In this document: in pieces, positions 34,062 through 43,590 of the stretch
Layout of the letters: each line of letters opens with the position of its first letter
How positions within the stretch are numbered: the stretch's first letter is position 1
DNA from: Pseudomonas eucalypticola
GTDB taxonomy: Bacteria > Pseudomonadota > Gammaproteobacteria > Pseudomonadales > Pseudomonadaceae
Direction: 5' to 3'
DNA: 64,000 bases
NCBI RefSeq assembly: GCF_013374995.1
Contig: NZ_CP056030.1
Location: 4,186,501 to 4,250,500 of the forward strand
Position numbers and translations under genes: made by a program
Notes under the pieces: generated by a model
The model's database searches: none
The model's input: the letters and a program-made list of their open reading frames with translations, nothing else
What the model was told of the DNA's origin: nothing

Positions 34062-36821
34062 ATGAACAAACGTAGAACCTTGGGCGCGCAATCGGCGCTG
34101 GCTCTGCTGGCCTTGGCCATTTCACAGGTACACGCCGCCGACCCTGCCCAGCAGCAAGCGCGTGAAGCACGAGCCGACAAGGCAGCGCAGCAGACCCTGG
34201 CGAAAATGACCCAGGAAGAAAAGCTCAACTACCTGGCCGGCACCGGTGGCTGGGACGTCAAGCCGCTGACCCAGTACGGCATCCCGCAAATCTACGGTGC
34301 CGACGGCGGCGCTGGCATTCGCTACACCAGCAACGGCAATGACCAGGGCGTGGTCTACCCCGCCGGCCCGAACATCGCCGCCACCTGGAACCCGCGTCGC
34401 GCCATCGACTTCGGCCGCGCCCTGGGCTATGACGCCGCTACCGGCGGCTACCAGTACGTGACCGGCCCAGGCATGAACCTGTACCGCACCCCCTACGGCG
34501 GCCGTGCGTTCGAATACCTGTCCGGTGAAGATCCGTTCCTGGGCGCCAGCCTGGGCCCTGCGGTGATCAACGGCATCCAGGCCCGTGGCGTGTGGGCTGA
34601 AGCCAAGCACTTCGCCGCCAACGACCAGGAGACCAACCGTTTCACCCTCAACGAAACCATCCCCGAGCGCGTGCTGCGCGAGATGACCCTGCCCACCTTC
34701 GAATCGGCGTCGAAGAACGGTAACGTGGCCATGATGATGTGCTCGTTCCAGAAGGTGAACGGCGACTACGCCTGCGAAAGCAAGCACATGATCGGCGAAA
34801 TCCTGAAAAAGGAATGGGGCTACAAGGGCTTCGTGCAGAGTGACTACAACGCCATCATCACCGGGATCACCGCGGCCAACGCCGGCACCGACCTGGACAT
34901 GATGGGCTACCAGATGAACGCCACCGCCCTGACCCCGTACGTGGAAAACGGCCAGCTCAGCGCCGCCACCATCGACGACAAGGTGCGCCGCATCCTGCGC
35001 CAGATCTACCTGTTCAAGTTCGACAGCAAGACCCCGTCCACCGTGCACAACATGAACAGCGCCACCAGCAACAAGACGGCACTGAACGTGGCCCGTGAAG
35101 GCATCGTGCTGCTGAAGAACAAAGGCGACGTGCTGCCGCTGGACGCCAAGAAAGTCAAGAAAATCGCCGTGGTCGGTAATCTGGCCAAGTACGCGCCGCC
35201 GACCGGCTTTGGCAGTGCCAACGTCGAGGCCACCCAGTACATCAGCGAGCTGTCGGGCATCGCCCAGACTGCGCCGAACGCCAAGGTCGACTTCATCGAC
35301 GGCCTGTCCCTGGACCCGACCGTGTCCACCTGGAGCCACACCGACAGCAGCACCGGCAAGAACGTGGCCGGCCTGACCGCGGAGTTCTTCACCAACGCCA
35401 CGTGGTCCGGCGACCCTGCCGCCACCCGCACCGACACCCACGTGAACATGGACTGGTCCAGCGACACCGACCTGCCCACCAATGGGGATACGTCCAACAC
35501 CTCGGTACGCTGGACCGGCCAGGTCACCCCGACCACCAGCGGCGACCAGGTGTTCAAGGTGCGTGCCGACGGCGCCGTGCGCCTGTGGGTCAACGGCCAG
35601 GAAATCATCAACAACGGCGACGGTGAGCACTTGCCCACCAACAGCATCCCGCCGACCATCCCCGTGTCGGGCAAGATCAAGCTGGAAGCGGGCAAGGCCT
35701 ACGACATCAAGCTGGAATACTCGCGCCGCGACGGCTACCTCTCCACCATGGGCGGCATGGTCGGCGTGCAGATGAGCTGGGCGTCCCTGGCCGCGCCACA
35801 AGACCTGTCCAAGTACGACGCGGTCGTGGTCGCCGTGGGCAACAGCAACGAATACGAAGGTGAAGGTTTCGACCACGGCTTCGACCTGCCTGAATACCAG
35901 AACGAGCTGATCAACAGCATCGCCAAGGTCAACCGCAACACCGTGGTGGCCATGCACGGCGGCACCGGCCTGAAGATGAGCGACTGGATCGACAACGTGC
36001 CGGCCGCGCTGCATGCCTTCTTCCCTGGCCAGAACGGTGGCCAGGCAGTGGGCGAGATTTTGTTCGGCAAGGTCAACCCGTCGGGCAAGCTGCCGATCAG
36101 CATCGAGCGCAACATCGAAGACAACCCGCTGTACGCCGACTTTCCGAACTACGACAACAGCGGCGCGCTGACCGAAACCAGCTACAAGGACGACCTGTTC
36201 CTGGGCTACCGCGGTTACGAGAAGAAGCACACCAAGCCGCTTTATCCGTTCGGTTACGGCCTCTCGTACACCACCTTCGGCTACAGCAACATCAAGGTCA
36301 CCCCGGGGACCGCAGTGGGCAACGTGCCGATCAAGGTGTCGTTCGACCTCACCAACACCGGCAAGCGTGCCGGCGCCGAAGTGGCCGAGCTGTACGTGGG
36401 CCAGCAGCACCCGAAAGTCGAGCGCGCCCTCAAAGAGCTGAAAGGCTACAAGAAGGTGTTCCTCAAGCCGGGTGAAAGCAAGCGCGTGACCATCGAGCTC
36501 AACGACCGCTCGCTGGCCTACTACGACGAGAAGAGCAAGCAGTGGGTGGTCGACGCCGACACCTTCGACCTGTCGCTGGGTGCTTCGTCCCAGGACATCA
36601 AGCTGCACGCCAAACTGGTCAACCCGTTCCGCCAGGAACTGTCGACCACCACCAGCAACCCGTTGCCACGCGCAGCGCTGAAGGCCACCCAGGTGACCTT
36701 GCCAGCGATCAACACCGGCGGCCTGTACGACCAGACCGACAGTGAGGACGCCGACACCAGCGACAGCGGTGACTACGACACCACCTCGACCACCACCCAG
36801 GGTTCGGCCAGCGGTAACTGA
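34062..36821 (+). CDS. Exported glycoside hydrolase family 3 beta-glucosidase with PA14 domain
   Basis: The 919-residue protein has a signal peptide (about 1-26, cleavage after VHA). The GH3 barrel spans about 45-330; the nucleophile is Asp261 in FVQSDYNAI and the substrate-binding KH pair is in AEAKHFAAND. The second GH3 domain starts near 350 (REGIVLLKNKGDVLPL) and is split by a PA14 module (about 435-575; LTAEFFTNATWSG, ADGAVRLWVNGQEI). A fibronectin-III-like domain (about 750-830; FDLTNTGKRAGAEVAELYVG) follows. The C-terminal 60 residues are Asp/Ser/Thr-rich and unlike the rest. It probably releases glucose from beta-glucosides outside the cytoplasm. It stands next to the hxc operon but is transcribed separately. 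Confidence 0.92.
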   Translation: MNKRRTLGAQSALALLALAISQVHAADPAQQQAREARADKAAQQTLAKMTQEEKLNYLAGTGGWDVKPLTQYGIPQIYGADGGAGIRYTSNGNDQGVVYPAGPNIAATWNPRRAIDFGRALGYDAATGGYQYVTGPGMNLYRTPYGGRAFEYLSGEDPFLGASLGPAVINGIQARGVWAEAKHFAANDQETNRFTLNETIPERVLREMTLPTFESASKNGNVAMMMCSFQKVNGDYACESKHMIGEILKKEWGYKGFVQSDYNAIITGITAANAGTDLDMMGYQMNATALTPYVENGQLSAATIDDKVRRILRQIYLFKFDSKTPSTVHNMNSATSNKTALNVAREGIVLLKNKGDVLPLDAKKVKKIAVVGNLAKYAPPTGFGSANVEATQYISELSGIAQTAPNAKVDFIDGLSLDPTVSTWSHTDSSTGKNVAGLTAEFFTNATWSGDPAATRTDTHVNMDWSSDTDLPTNGDTSNTSVRWTGQVTPTTSGDQVFKVRADGAVRLWVNGQEIINNGDGEHLPTNSIPPTIPVSGKIKLEAGKAYDIKLEYSRRDGYLSTMGGMVGVQMSWASLAAPQDLSKYDAVVVAVGNSNEYEGEGFDHGFDLPEYQNELINSIAKVNRNTVVAMHGGTGLKMSDWIDNVPAALHAFFPGQNGGQAVGEILFGKVNPSGKLPISIERNIEDNPLYADFPNYDNSGALTETSYKDDLFLGYRGYEKKHTKPLYPFGYGLSYTTFGYSNIKVTPGTAVGNVPIKVSFDLTNTGKRAGAEVAELYVGQQHPKVERALKELKGYKKVFLKPGESKRVTIELNDRSLAYYDEKSKQWVVDADTFDLSLGASSQDIKLHAKLVNPFRQELSTTTSNPLPRAALKATQVTLPAINTGGLYDQTDSEDADTSDSGDYDTTSTTTQGSASGN

Positions 36822-36856
36822 TACACCTGCCGGTCCGGGTGCTCGCCGCCCGGACC

Positions 36857-36942
36857 GTAGCAGCGGACCTGGCCGCGTCCGGCCGCCACGCGGTGCATCA
36901 GGCAGTGAGCGGCGGCTGGGACGCGGCCAGGTCCGCTGCTAC
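36857..36942. repeat. Inverted pair of REP-like units (BIME-like)
   Basis: The unit starting GTAGCAGCGGACC (36857-36879) and its exact reverse complement (36920-36942) are separated by 40 bases. Together they can form a 23-base-pair stem. The pair lies 35 bases after the GH3 stop and probably ends or stabilises that transcript. Confidence 0.8.
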
Positions 36943-37090
36943 GGCGCCTATTATCCCCACAATAGAATCAATGATTTCCTTTTTCGGCTAATTGTCCCCT
37001 CAAGGGCAACTTCGTACAGTGTCCCCCATGCCGCGCACCCACCCCTCGGGTCGCCGCCAACACCGACCGAACCCTTGAAGGAACATCACC

Positions 37091-38104
37091 ATGACCCTGC
37101 GCGCCACCCTCACCGCTTCCCTGCTGGCCCTGTCCATCGGCAACGCTGTCGCCGCCGACAACCAGGCCGAACATCACACCCAAGCCTTCCTCGACGCCCT
37201 GAACAGCAGCGGCGGCAAGCCACTGGAGCAACTGAGCCCCAAGGATGCCCGCGCGGTACTCACCGGTGCGCAGCAATCGGTGAAGGTCGACCTGTCGGGC
37301 ACCGAGGTCAGCGACAAGACCATCCAGGCCGACGGCCAGGCCATCCAGTTGACCATCGTGCGCCCCGCCCATACCAAGGGTGACCTGCCGGTGTTCATGT
37401 TCTTCCACGGCGGCGGCTGGGTACTGGGGGACTACCCTACCCACGCACGGTTGATTCACGACCTAGTGGTGAATTCCGGCGCCGTGGCCGTCTACGTGGA
37501 CTATACGCCTTCACCTGAAGCCCACTACCCCACCGCCATCAACCAGGCCTACGCCGCGACCCGCTGGGTGGCCGAGCATGGCCAGCAGATCGGTGTGGAC
37601 GGCAAGCGCCTGGCCGTGGCCGGCAACAGCGTGGGCGGCAACATGGCCGCGGTGGTCAGCCTGATGGCCAAGGAACAAGGCACGCCCGCGCTGCGCTTCC
37701 AGCTGTTGCTGTGGCCGGTGACCGACGCCAGCTTCGATGACGCCTCGTACCAGCAATACGCCGAAGGGCACTTCCTGACCCGGAACATGATGACCTGGTT
37801 CTGGGACAGCTACACCACCGACGCCGCCCAGCGCGCCGACATCCACGCCTCGCCGCTGCGTGCCAGTGCCGAACAGCTCAAAGGCCTGCCACCGGCCCTG
37901 GTGCAGACCGCCGGCCTGGACGTATTGCGCGACGAAGGCGAAGCCTATGCCCGCCACCTGGACGCCGCCGGTGTCGAGGTCACGGCAGTGCGCTACAACG
38001 GCATGATCCACGACTATGGCCTGCTCAACCCACTGAGCACGATTCCCGAAGTAAAGGCCGCCATGCGTCAGGCCGGTCAGGAGTTGAAGGTGCACCTGAA
38101 CTGA
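37091..38104 (+). CDS. Exported alpha/beta hydrolase (hormone-sensitive-lipase-type esterase)
   Basis: The 337-residue protein has a Sec signal peptide (cleavage after AVA, about residue 21). The HSL-family oxyanion motif HGGGW is near residue 106, the nucleophile elbow is GNSVGG (about 177-182), and the acid and base are Asp in TAGLDVLRDEGE and His in NGMIHDYGLL. The usual GDSAGG is GNSVGG here. It should hydrolyse esters of short acids in the periplasm or outside. It has its own gap of 269 bases from the GH3 gene with a REP pair between them, so it is probably transcribed separately. Confidence 0.9.
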   Translation: MTLRATLTASLLALSIGNAVAADNQAEHHTQAFLDALNSSGGKPLEQLSPKDARAVLTGAQQSVKVDLSGTEVSDKTIQADGQAIQLTIVRPAHTKGDLPVFMFFHGGGWVLGDYPTHARLIHDLVVNSGAVAVYVDYTPSPEAHYPTAINQAYAATRWVAEHGQQIGVDGKRLAVAGNSVGGNMAAVVSLMAKEQGTPALRFQLLLWPVTDASFDDASYQQYAEGHFLTRNMMTWFWDSYTTDAAQRADIHASPLRASAEQLKGLPPALVQTAGLDVLRDEGEAYARHLDAAGVEVTAVRYNGMIHDYGLLNPLSTIPEVKAAMRQAGQELKVHLN

Positions 38105-38130
38105 GCCCGCTCCCGCGGCCAACCCTGCCT

Positions 38131-38187
38131 GTAGCAGCGGACCTGGCCGCGTCCCATCCGCCGCGCAGTACCAGGCACCCCGCATGA
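38131..38187. repeat. REP-like repeat copy after the esterase gene
   Basis: The 23-base unit starting GTAGCAGCGGACC (38131-38153) is identical to those at 23380 and 36857. The block CCGCGCAGTACCAGGCACCC follows at 38160-38179 and matches the 23410 block with two changes. It lies 27 bases after the esterase stop. Confidence 0.75.
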
Positions 38188-38242
38188 ATACTGCCGAGGC
38201 CTGCGAGCAACCCCACCAATAGGTCCCACAGCCATAGTGTGG

Positions 38243-38887
38243 CTATCCCGCGCGAATGGACGCGTCCAGGTGCGCCAGGTACTCATCAAACCGCGCCACC
38301 AGGTCCAGCCCTTCGGGAAAGCGCAACCACTGCAACTGCAACCCGTCCATCATCGCCAGGCATTCCTGCACCACCCCGCCCAGGTCGACATCGGCACGCA
38401 CCTCGCCCAATACAACCAACGCCTGCAACTGGCCCACCATGCGCGCCTGAATGGTCGCGTAACGCGCCTGGAACCAGGCCCACGCCGGGTGGCCCTCCAC
38501 CAGGCTTTCGGCGTTGAGCATGCTGAAGGCACGAATCACCCCCGGTGCGGTGGCGTTGGAACGGTTGATGGCGCTTAGGCTGCCGAGCAACCCGCTCAGG
38601 GTGGCCTCGCCGCGCACTTCATCGGCGATTTTCTGGCTGACCTCGTCGCGACGGTCCAGCACCGCCATCAGCAGCGCACTCTTGTTGGGGAAATGGTGCA
38701 ACACGCCGGCCACGGAGATGCCGACCAGCTCGGCGATACGCGCAATCGACGCGCCACCGTAGCCCTCCAGGGAAAACATTTGCAGGGCAGCGTCGAGCAG
38801 TTCCTCGCGGCGCTTCTCGCCCTTGGGGGCGCGCCGCTGGCGCGGCGCGGGCTTGGCAGGTTGAGAATCTGAAGTCATGAACAGCAT
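38243..38887 (-). CDS. TetR-family transcriptional regulator
   Basis: From the ATG at 38887 the product has 214 residues; an ATG three codons later (38878) is equally possible, and neither has a strong Shine-Dalgarno. A basic N-terminus (KPAPRQRRAPKGEKRREELL) leads to the TetR helix-turn-helix (about 30-72; GASIARIAELVGISVAGVLH, HHFPNKSALL). The C-terminal ligand domain is all-helical. It is followed on the same strand upstream by the lysE-type gene with a 56-base gap, so it may regulate that exporter or the convergent esterase. The inducer is unknown. Confidence 0.9.
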   Translation of the reverse strand: MLFMTSDSQPAKPAPRQRRAPKGEKRREELLDAALQMFSLEGYGGASIARIAELVGISVAGVLHHFPNKSALLMAVLDRRDEVSQKIADEVRGEATLSGLLGSLSAINRSNATAPGVIRAFSMLNAESLVEGHPAWAWFQARYATIQARMVGQLQALVVLGEVRADVDLGGVVQECLAMMDGLQLQWLRFPEGLDLVARFDEYLAHLDASIRAG

Positions 38888-38943
38888 CTTGAGTTCTTTT
38901 TCGAGCCGACACCGTAACGTGATCGGCCTGCCCACGGCAAATC

Positions 38944-39549
38944 TCAGGCCTTGAGCAACGGGTACAACGAAGCCACCAGCATCAACGCCATGGCCCAATT
39001 GAACAGGCGCAGCCAGCGCGGCTCACTGAGCACATTGCGCAGCGCACTGCCGCAACTGACCCACACGCACACACTGGGCAAGTTGATCAACGCGAACAGC
39101 GAAGCAATCACCAGTACGTTGCTCACATACCCCTGGGACGGCACATAGGTGGTGATGGCGCCGATAGCCATGATCCATGCCTTGGGGTTCACCCACTGAA
39201 ACGCCGCAGCCCCCAGAAAGCTCATGGGCCGGGGCGCCTCGCTGCTGTCGCCCGAGGGCGGACCGGAGTGGGCGATCTTCCACGCCAGGTACAACAGGTA
39301 ACTCGCCCCCGCCCAGCGCAACAGGGTGTAGGCCCACGGCAGCACCTTGAACACTTCCGCCAGGCCCATGCCCACCGCAACCACCATCACCATGAACCCG
39401 ATGCTTACGCCCAGGGCATGGGGAATGGAGCGGCGGAAACCGAAGTTCACGCCGGAGGCCAGCAACATGGTGTTGTTGGGGCCCGGGGTGATGGACGACA
39501 CGAAGGCGAACAGGGCGGATGCGTACAGCAGGTCGAGGGAGGACAGCAT
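38944..39549 (-). CDS. LysE/RhtB-family amino-acid exporter
   Basis: From the ATG at 39549 the product has 201 residues with six membrane helices. The LysE signature SSITPGPNNTMLLASGVNFG lies in the first loop, followed by GASYLLYLAWKI, and FQWVNPKAWIMAIGAITTY marks the second half. Members export amino acids or homoserine lactone-like compounds. It lies upstream of the TetR gene on the same strand. A T-rich run (39640-39655) lies upstream but no promoter was assigned. Confidence 0.9.
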   Translation of the reverse strand: MLSSLDLLYASALFAFVSSITPGPNNTMLLASGVNFGFRRSIPHALGVSIGFMVMVVAVGMGLAEVFKVLPWAYTLLRWAGASYLLYLAWKIAHSGPPSGDSSEAPRPMSFLGAAAFQWVNPKAWIMAIGAITTYVPSQGYVSNVLVIASLFALINLPSVCVWVSCGSALRNVLSEPRWLRLFNWAMALMLVASLYPLLKA

Positions 39550-39800
39550 GGCGGCGAACTCGGGTGGTTGGGCCGTGTGACAGTAAAGCATTGCAGGTTG
39601 GGGGCTGAGGTACAGCCAAATTAAATTGCACCTGTACAGTTTTATTTTTTTTTGTTAACGGCATAACAGATGTGCGGTGGGTGAACGCTGCGCGCTGACT
39701 TGCAGCGCTTTGGCCATCAGGGCGCGCGCAAGTGCTACCTATCCAAGATCCGGCTGCAGGTATTGCACGGCTGACAATGTATGAACTGGGCGCGGTGCTA

Positions 39801-42128
39801 TCAGAAGTCATATCGTAACGTCACCCCGGCGGTTCTGGGGCTGCCGATGGAGCCGCTGTAGGCGCCGTTGGACACTGCCGATGCGGTCAGGTAGTAATCC
39901 TTGTCGGTAAGGTTGCGTACCCATAGCGACACGTCTGCCTGCCCATCGCCCACATCGAAACGCACGCCGGTGGACGCATTGACCAAGCCGTAGGCGTCGA
40001 TTTTCGAAAGCGCCGAATTGTCCAGCGTGCCTTCTGCCGCTGAGCGGTAACTGTACGAGAGGTTCGCGTAGGGCTGCAGGCCGTTCGCCAGGTTCCACTG
40101 GTAATGCCCGCTGGCGTTGGCGATCCATTTCGACGCCCCGACCACGGCGTGTCCCGACAGGTCGCAGGTGGCCGCTGCGTTGACGGTACTGACTTCGCCT
40201 GGGCAAGGGGCGTTTTTGAACGACAGGTAGGTGGTGTCGTTGTACGAGCCGTTCAGGTTCAGGGTCAGGCCTCGCACCGGCAGCCAGGTCAGATCCAGTT
40301 CGGCGCCGCGCGAGCGCACGGTACCGGCGTTGGCCAGTACGGTAACCGGCGTCGCCGAGGCGGCGGTGATGACACGCGTGGAGGCCTGGTAGCCGTTGAC
40401 GCCCATCCAAAACAGGTTGGCATTGACCAGCAGGCTGCGGTCGAACCAGGTGCTCTTGAAGCCCACCTCGGCGTCATTGAGGCGTTCGGGGCCAATCACG
40501 AGGCTGTCGCTATCCATGCCGCTGGACGGCACCGCCAGGTTGATGCCGCCGGACTTTTCGCCGTGGGCCAGCGAAGCATACGTCATCAGGTTGTCGCTGA
40601 GGTGATAGCTCAGGCTCAGCAAGCCGGAGGGCGATGCGCTGTGCAAACCGAATTCGCCGGACTGATACCCGCCCATCTGGGCTTGGCGACTGGCTTGCAG
40701 CGCGGTGCTGAGCGTTGCGCCGCCGGTAGGATCAAAGCGATGCACGTCGGCGGTTTTTTCCTCATAAGTGCCGCGGATGCCCGCGGTCAGATCCAGGCGA
40801 TCGGTGAGGTGCCAGTTGCCCTGGGCGAACAGTGCATAGCTATCGGTGGTGACTTTGCCATTGGTCTGCGTACTGACATTGTTGTAGATGTCGCGGTTGA
40901 CGCCGGTCAGGAACAGGTCGGCATCGGGGCCATAATCGGCGAAGTTGCGGTTGCCGGTGTCCTGCCGGTAAAGGTAAGCACCCAGCACGTAGTCAAAGGT
41001 CTCGCCCACGGGCGAAGCCAGGCGGATTTCCTGGGAATACTGGCGCGTGGTGACCTCGGTGCCGCTGTCCAGAATTGCCGGCTGGTCAGTGAGGTCGGCG
41101 TCGTTGTGCGGCAGGAAGTGCCAATAGCGGTAGGCGGTAATGGACGTCAGGCGATAACCGCCGTCCAGATTCCAGTTGGCCTCCAGCGAGCTGCCGCCCT
41201 GGAACACCGCGAGCGACTGCGGCGAGTCGATGTTCACGTTGCCGTCGCGAGCATAGTCGGGGTTGGCGCCGATCAGGGTGGCGCGCTGGCGGAAGCGGTC
41301 CGAGGCACCGTATAGGGTCAGGACGCCATTGGTGGATTTTTCCTGGTTGTAGTCGGTGATCCAGCGCAGGCTGAAATCATCATCGGGCTGGAACAGCAGT
41401 TGCCCGCGCAGGCCTTCGCGCTCACCGCCATTGAAACTACGCCCATCGTGTTGGTTGTCCACGTATCCATCGTCGCGGGTGCGATAGAACGACACGCGCC
41501 CGGCCAGAGTGTCGGTTAGCGGGCCCGACACGGTGCCCTTGGTTTGCGCGTAGCCGTATTCGCCACCGCTCACCTCCAGGCTGCGCTCGGGGGTAAACGT
41601 GGGTGCGCGGGTGCTGATGTTAAGCACGCCGGCGGTGGTGTTCTTGCCGAACAGCGTACCTTGCGGGCCGCGCAGCAGCTCGATCTGGTCCAGGTCCAGC
41701 AGATCGAAGCTGGCCATTCCAGGGCGCGACAGATAGACGTTGTCGATGTACAGCCCAGTGCTGCCCTCCAGCCCCTCGCCCACCTGGTTGTTGCCGATGC
41801 CGCGCACGGCGATGTTGGAGACTCGGGACTGGCTATAGGCGATGTTGACGCTGGGCAGCGCCTGTTGCAGGTCCTGCAGGCGGTACAAGCGCTGATTTTC
41901 AAGTGCCTGGCCGCTGAGGGTGGTCATGGGCGTGGGAATGTCCTGGGCGTTTTCCTCGCGACGGCGGGCGCTGACCGTGACAGTTTCCAGGTGGGTATCG
42001 GCCTGGGCATCGCCCGTAGCCGGGGTGTCCGCCCAGGCCGGCAGTTGAATCAGGGCCAGCAGCAAGGCTGCGCCGGGACGACGCGCAAACGGCGCGGCAA
42101 AACGTGGGTTGACCTTCAAGCGAAACAT
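39801..42128 (-). CDS. TonB-dependent outer-membrane receptor (sulfur-source operon)
   Basis: The 775-residue protein has a signal peptide (cleavage near AWA, residue 33), a TonB box (LETVTVSARRREE), a plug domain (about 60-165; VRGIGNNQVGEGLEGS, LLRGPQGTLFGKNTTAG) and a 22-strand barrel ending in the expected aromatic residue (TAGVTLRYDF). It is the last gene of an operon with an ABC importer of the sulfonate type and a flavin monooxygenase. It probably moves a sulfur-containing organic compound, for example a sulfate ester or sulfonate, across the outer membrane. It resembles non-siderophore TonB receptors (CirA/FecA-like with no N-terminal signalling domain). Confidence 0.88.
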   Translation of the reverse strand: MFRLKVNPRFAAPFARRPGAALLLALIQLPAWADTPATGDAQADTHLETVTVSARRREENAQDIPTPMTTLSGQALENQRLYRLQDLQQALPSVNIAYSQSRVSNIAVRGIGNNQVGEGLEGSTGLYIDNVYLSRPGMASFDLLDLDQIELLRGPQGTLFGKNTTAGVLNISTRAPTFTPERSLEVSGGEYGYAQTKGTVSGPLTDTLAGRVSFYRTRDDGYVDNQHDGRSFNGGEREGLRGQLLFQPDDDFSLRWITDYNQEKSTNGVLTLYGASDRFRQRATLIGANPDYARDGNVNIDSPQSLAVFQGGSSLEANWNLDGGYRLTSITAYRYWHFLPHNDADLTDQPAILDSGTEVTTRQYSQEIRLASPVGETFDYVLGAYLYRQDTGNRNFADYGPDADLFLTGVNRDIYNNVSTQTNGKVTTDSYALFAQGNWHLTDRLDLTAGIRGTYEEKTADVHRFDPTGGATLSTALQASRQAQMGGYQSGEFGLHSASPSGLLSLSYHLSDNLMTYASLAHGEKSGGINLAVPSSGMDSDSLVIGPERLNDAEVGFKSTWFDRSLLVNANLFWMGVNGYQASTRVITAASATPVTVLANAGTVRSRGAELDLTWLPVRGLTLNLNGSYNDTTYLSFKNAPCPGEVSTVNAAATCDLSGHAVVGASKWIANASGHYQWNLANGLQPYANLSYSYRSAAEGTLDNSALSKIDAYGLVNASTGVRFDVGDGQADVSLWVRNLTDKDYYLTASAVSNGAYSGSIGSPRTAGVTLRYDF

Positions 42129-42264
42129 CCTTTGCGCCCAATGGCGCTATCGGGAATGGACAGGGGCTGGCCGAATGCCGGGCAGCCGACATCACTTTCC
42201 CAGGGCGAGGGTCAAGCGTGGTGGAAGTGCCCGTGAACCAGGCCACGGGCAGCCTGTGCGGCGG

Positions 42265-43590
42265 CTAGCCGAAGAAACGACTGGCCGGCCTGGCCAGGCC
42301 GTAGCGCTGGCGCAGGGTGTGTTGCTGATAAGCGGTGCGGAACAGCCCGCGCTGTTGCAGCAACGGGATGACTTCGTCGATGAAGGTTGCCAGCATCGCC
42401 GGCATGATCGGCGGCATCAGGTTGAAGCCATCGGCAGCGCCATTCTGGAACCATGTCTGCATGGCGTCGGCGATCTGTTCGGGGGTACCGGCCAGGGTGT
42501 AGTGACCGCGGGCGCCGGCCAATCGTGTCAACAACTGGCGCAAGGTGGGCCGCTGGCTGCGCACCAGTTCCACCACCACCCGCGCACGGCTTTGGGCGGC
42601 CTGCACGCCGTCGGGATTGGGCAGGTCATCGACGCTCAGCGGCAAGTCCAGGGGCAGGCGCGAAAAGTCATGCCCGCCGAAGCGCGCCGACAACCGAGCA
42701 AGACCGGTTTCCAGTGCGGTCAGGGCGTTGAGCTCTTCCAGCAACTGCCCGGCCTGCTGGTCGCTTTCAGCGACAACAGCGCTCAGGCCCGGCAGCACCA
42801 GCAGCTCATGGGGCTGACGCCCGACCTCGTGCACCTGTTGCTTGAGCGAGCGGTAGAAGGCCTGGGCCGTCGGCAAATCGGGCTGGGCGGTAAACACTGC
42901 TTCGGCATACTGGGCGGCAAAGCGCTGACCGTCCGCCGAGGAGCCTGCCTGGAACAGTACCGGATGACGCTGCGGCGAGGCGGGAATGTTCAAGGGCCCA
43001 CGTACCTGGAAATGCGCGCCGCGATGATTCAGGGCAGCAATCCGTTCAGGCTGCAGGTACTGGCCCGCGCTGCGGTCATCCAGCACGGCGTCGTCGGCCC
43101 AAGTGTCCCACAGCCCTTTCACCACCTCCATGAACTCGAAGGCGCGGGCGTAGCGTTCAGCGTGCGGTGGCTGGTGGTCGTGGCCGAAATTGGCCTCTAC
43201 GCCGTTGACCCACGAGGTGACGATGTTCCAGCCGATGCGGCCCCGTGACAGGTGGTCCAGCGCCGCGAACTGCCTGGCCAGGTTGAACGGCTCCATATAG
43301 GTGGTCGACGCCGTGCCGATCAGACCGATATGGCGGGTGGTCGCGCTGAGCGCCGCCAGCAGGGTGATCGGCTCCAGTGGCGTGATGGGTGAATGGCCCT
43401 GGGTATCGCCGACCGCCAGCACGTCGGCCAGGAACAGTGAGTCGAGCAAGCCCTTCTCCGCCATGGCGGCCAGCGCCTGGTAGTGTTCGACGTCGGTGAG
43501 CGAAGTGGACGGCGCCAGCGGATGGCGCCAGGCCCCCTCGTGGTGGCCACGGCCGAAGACAAACAGGTTCAAATGCAGTTGACGGTTCAT
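42265..43590 (-). CDS. FMN-dependent LLM-class monooxygenase (NtaA/SnaA/DszA type)
   Basis: The 441-residue protein is a luciferase-like TIM barrel with family signatures AWRHPLAPSTSLTDVEHYQ, TASTTYMEPFNLARQFAALD, RIGWNIVTSWVNGVEANFG and PVLFQAGSSADGQRFAAQYA. These are characteristic of the NtaA/SnaA/DszA branch, which uses FMNH2 from a partner reductase to oxidise chelators, sulfones or related compounds. No flavin reductase is in the operon. Its ATG overlaps the ABC ATPase stop by 4 bases. In this setting it probably splits a C-S bond or oxidises the imported compound to release sulfur. The substrate is not known. Confidence 0.9.
   Translation of the reverse strand: MNRQLHLNLFVFGRGHHEGAWRHPLAPSTSLTDVEHYQALAAMAEKGLLDSLFLADVLAVGDTQGHSPITPLEPITLLAALSATTRHIGLIGTASTTYMEPFNLARQFAALDHLSRGRIGWNIVTSWVNGVEANFGHDHQPPHAERYARAFEFMEVVKGLWDTWADDAVLDDRSAGQYLQPERIAALNHRGAHFQVRGPLNIPASPQRHPVLFQAGSSADGQRFAAQYAEAVFTAQPDLPTAQAFYRSLKQQVHEVGRQPHELLVLPGLSAVVAESDQQAGQLLEELNALTALETGLARLSARFGGHDFSRLPLDLPLSVDDLPNPDGVQAAQSRARVVVELVRSQRPTLRQLLTRLAGARGHYTLAGTPEQIADAMQTWFQNGAADGFNLMPPIMPAMLATFIDEVIPLLQQRGLFRTAYQQHTLRQRYGLARPASRFFG

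Noticed and set aside
34122..36608. 828-codon minus-strand frame
   Set aside because: It is the shadow of the GH3 glucosidase, whose catalytic motifs are all in the plus frame.
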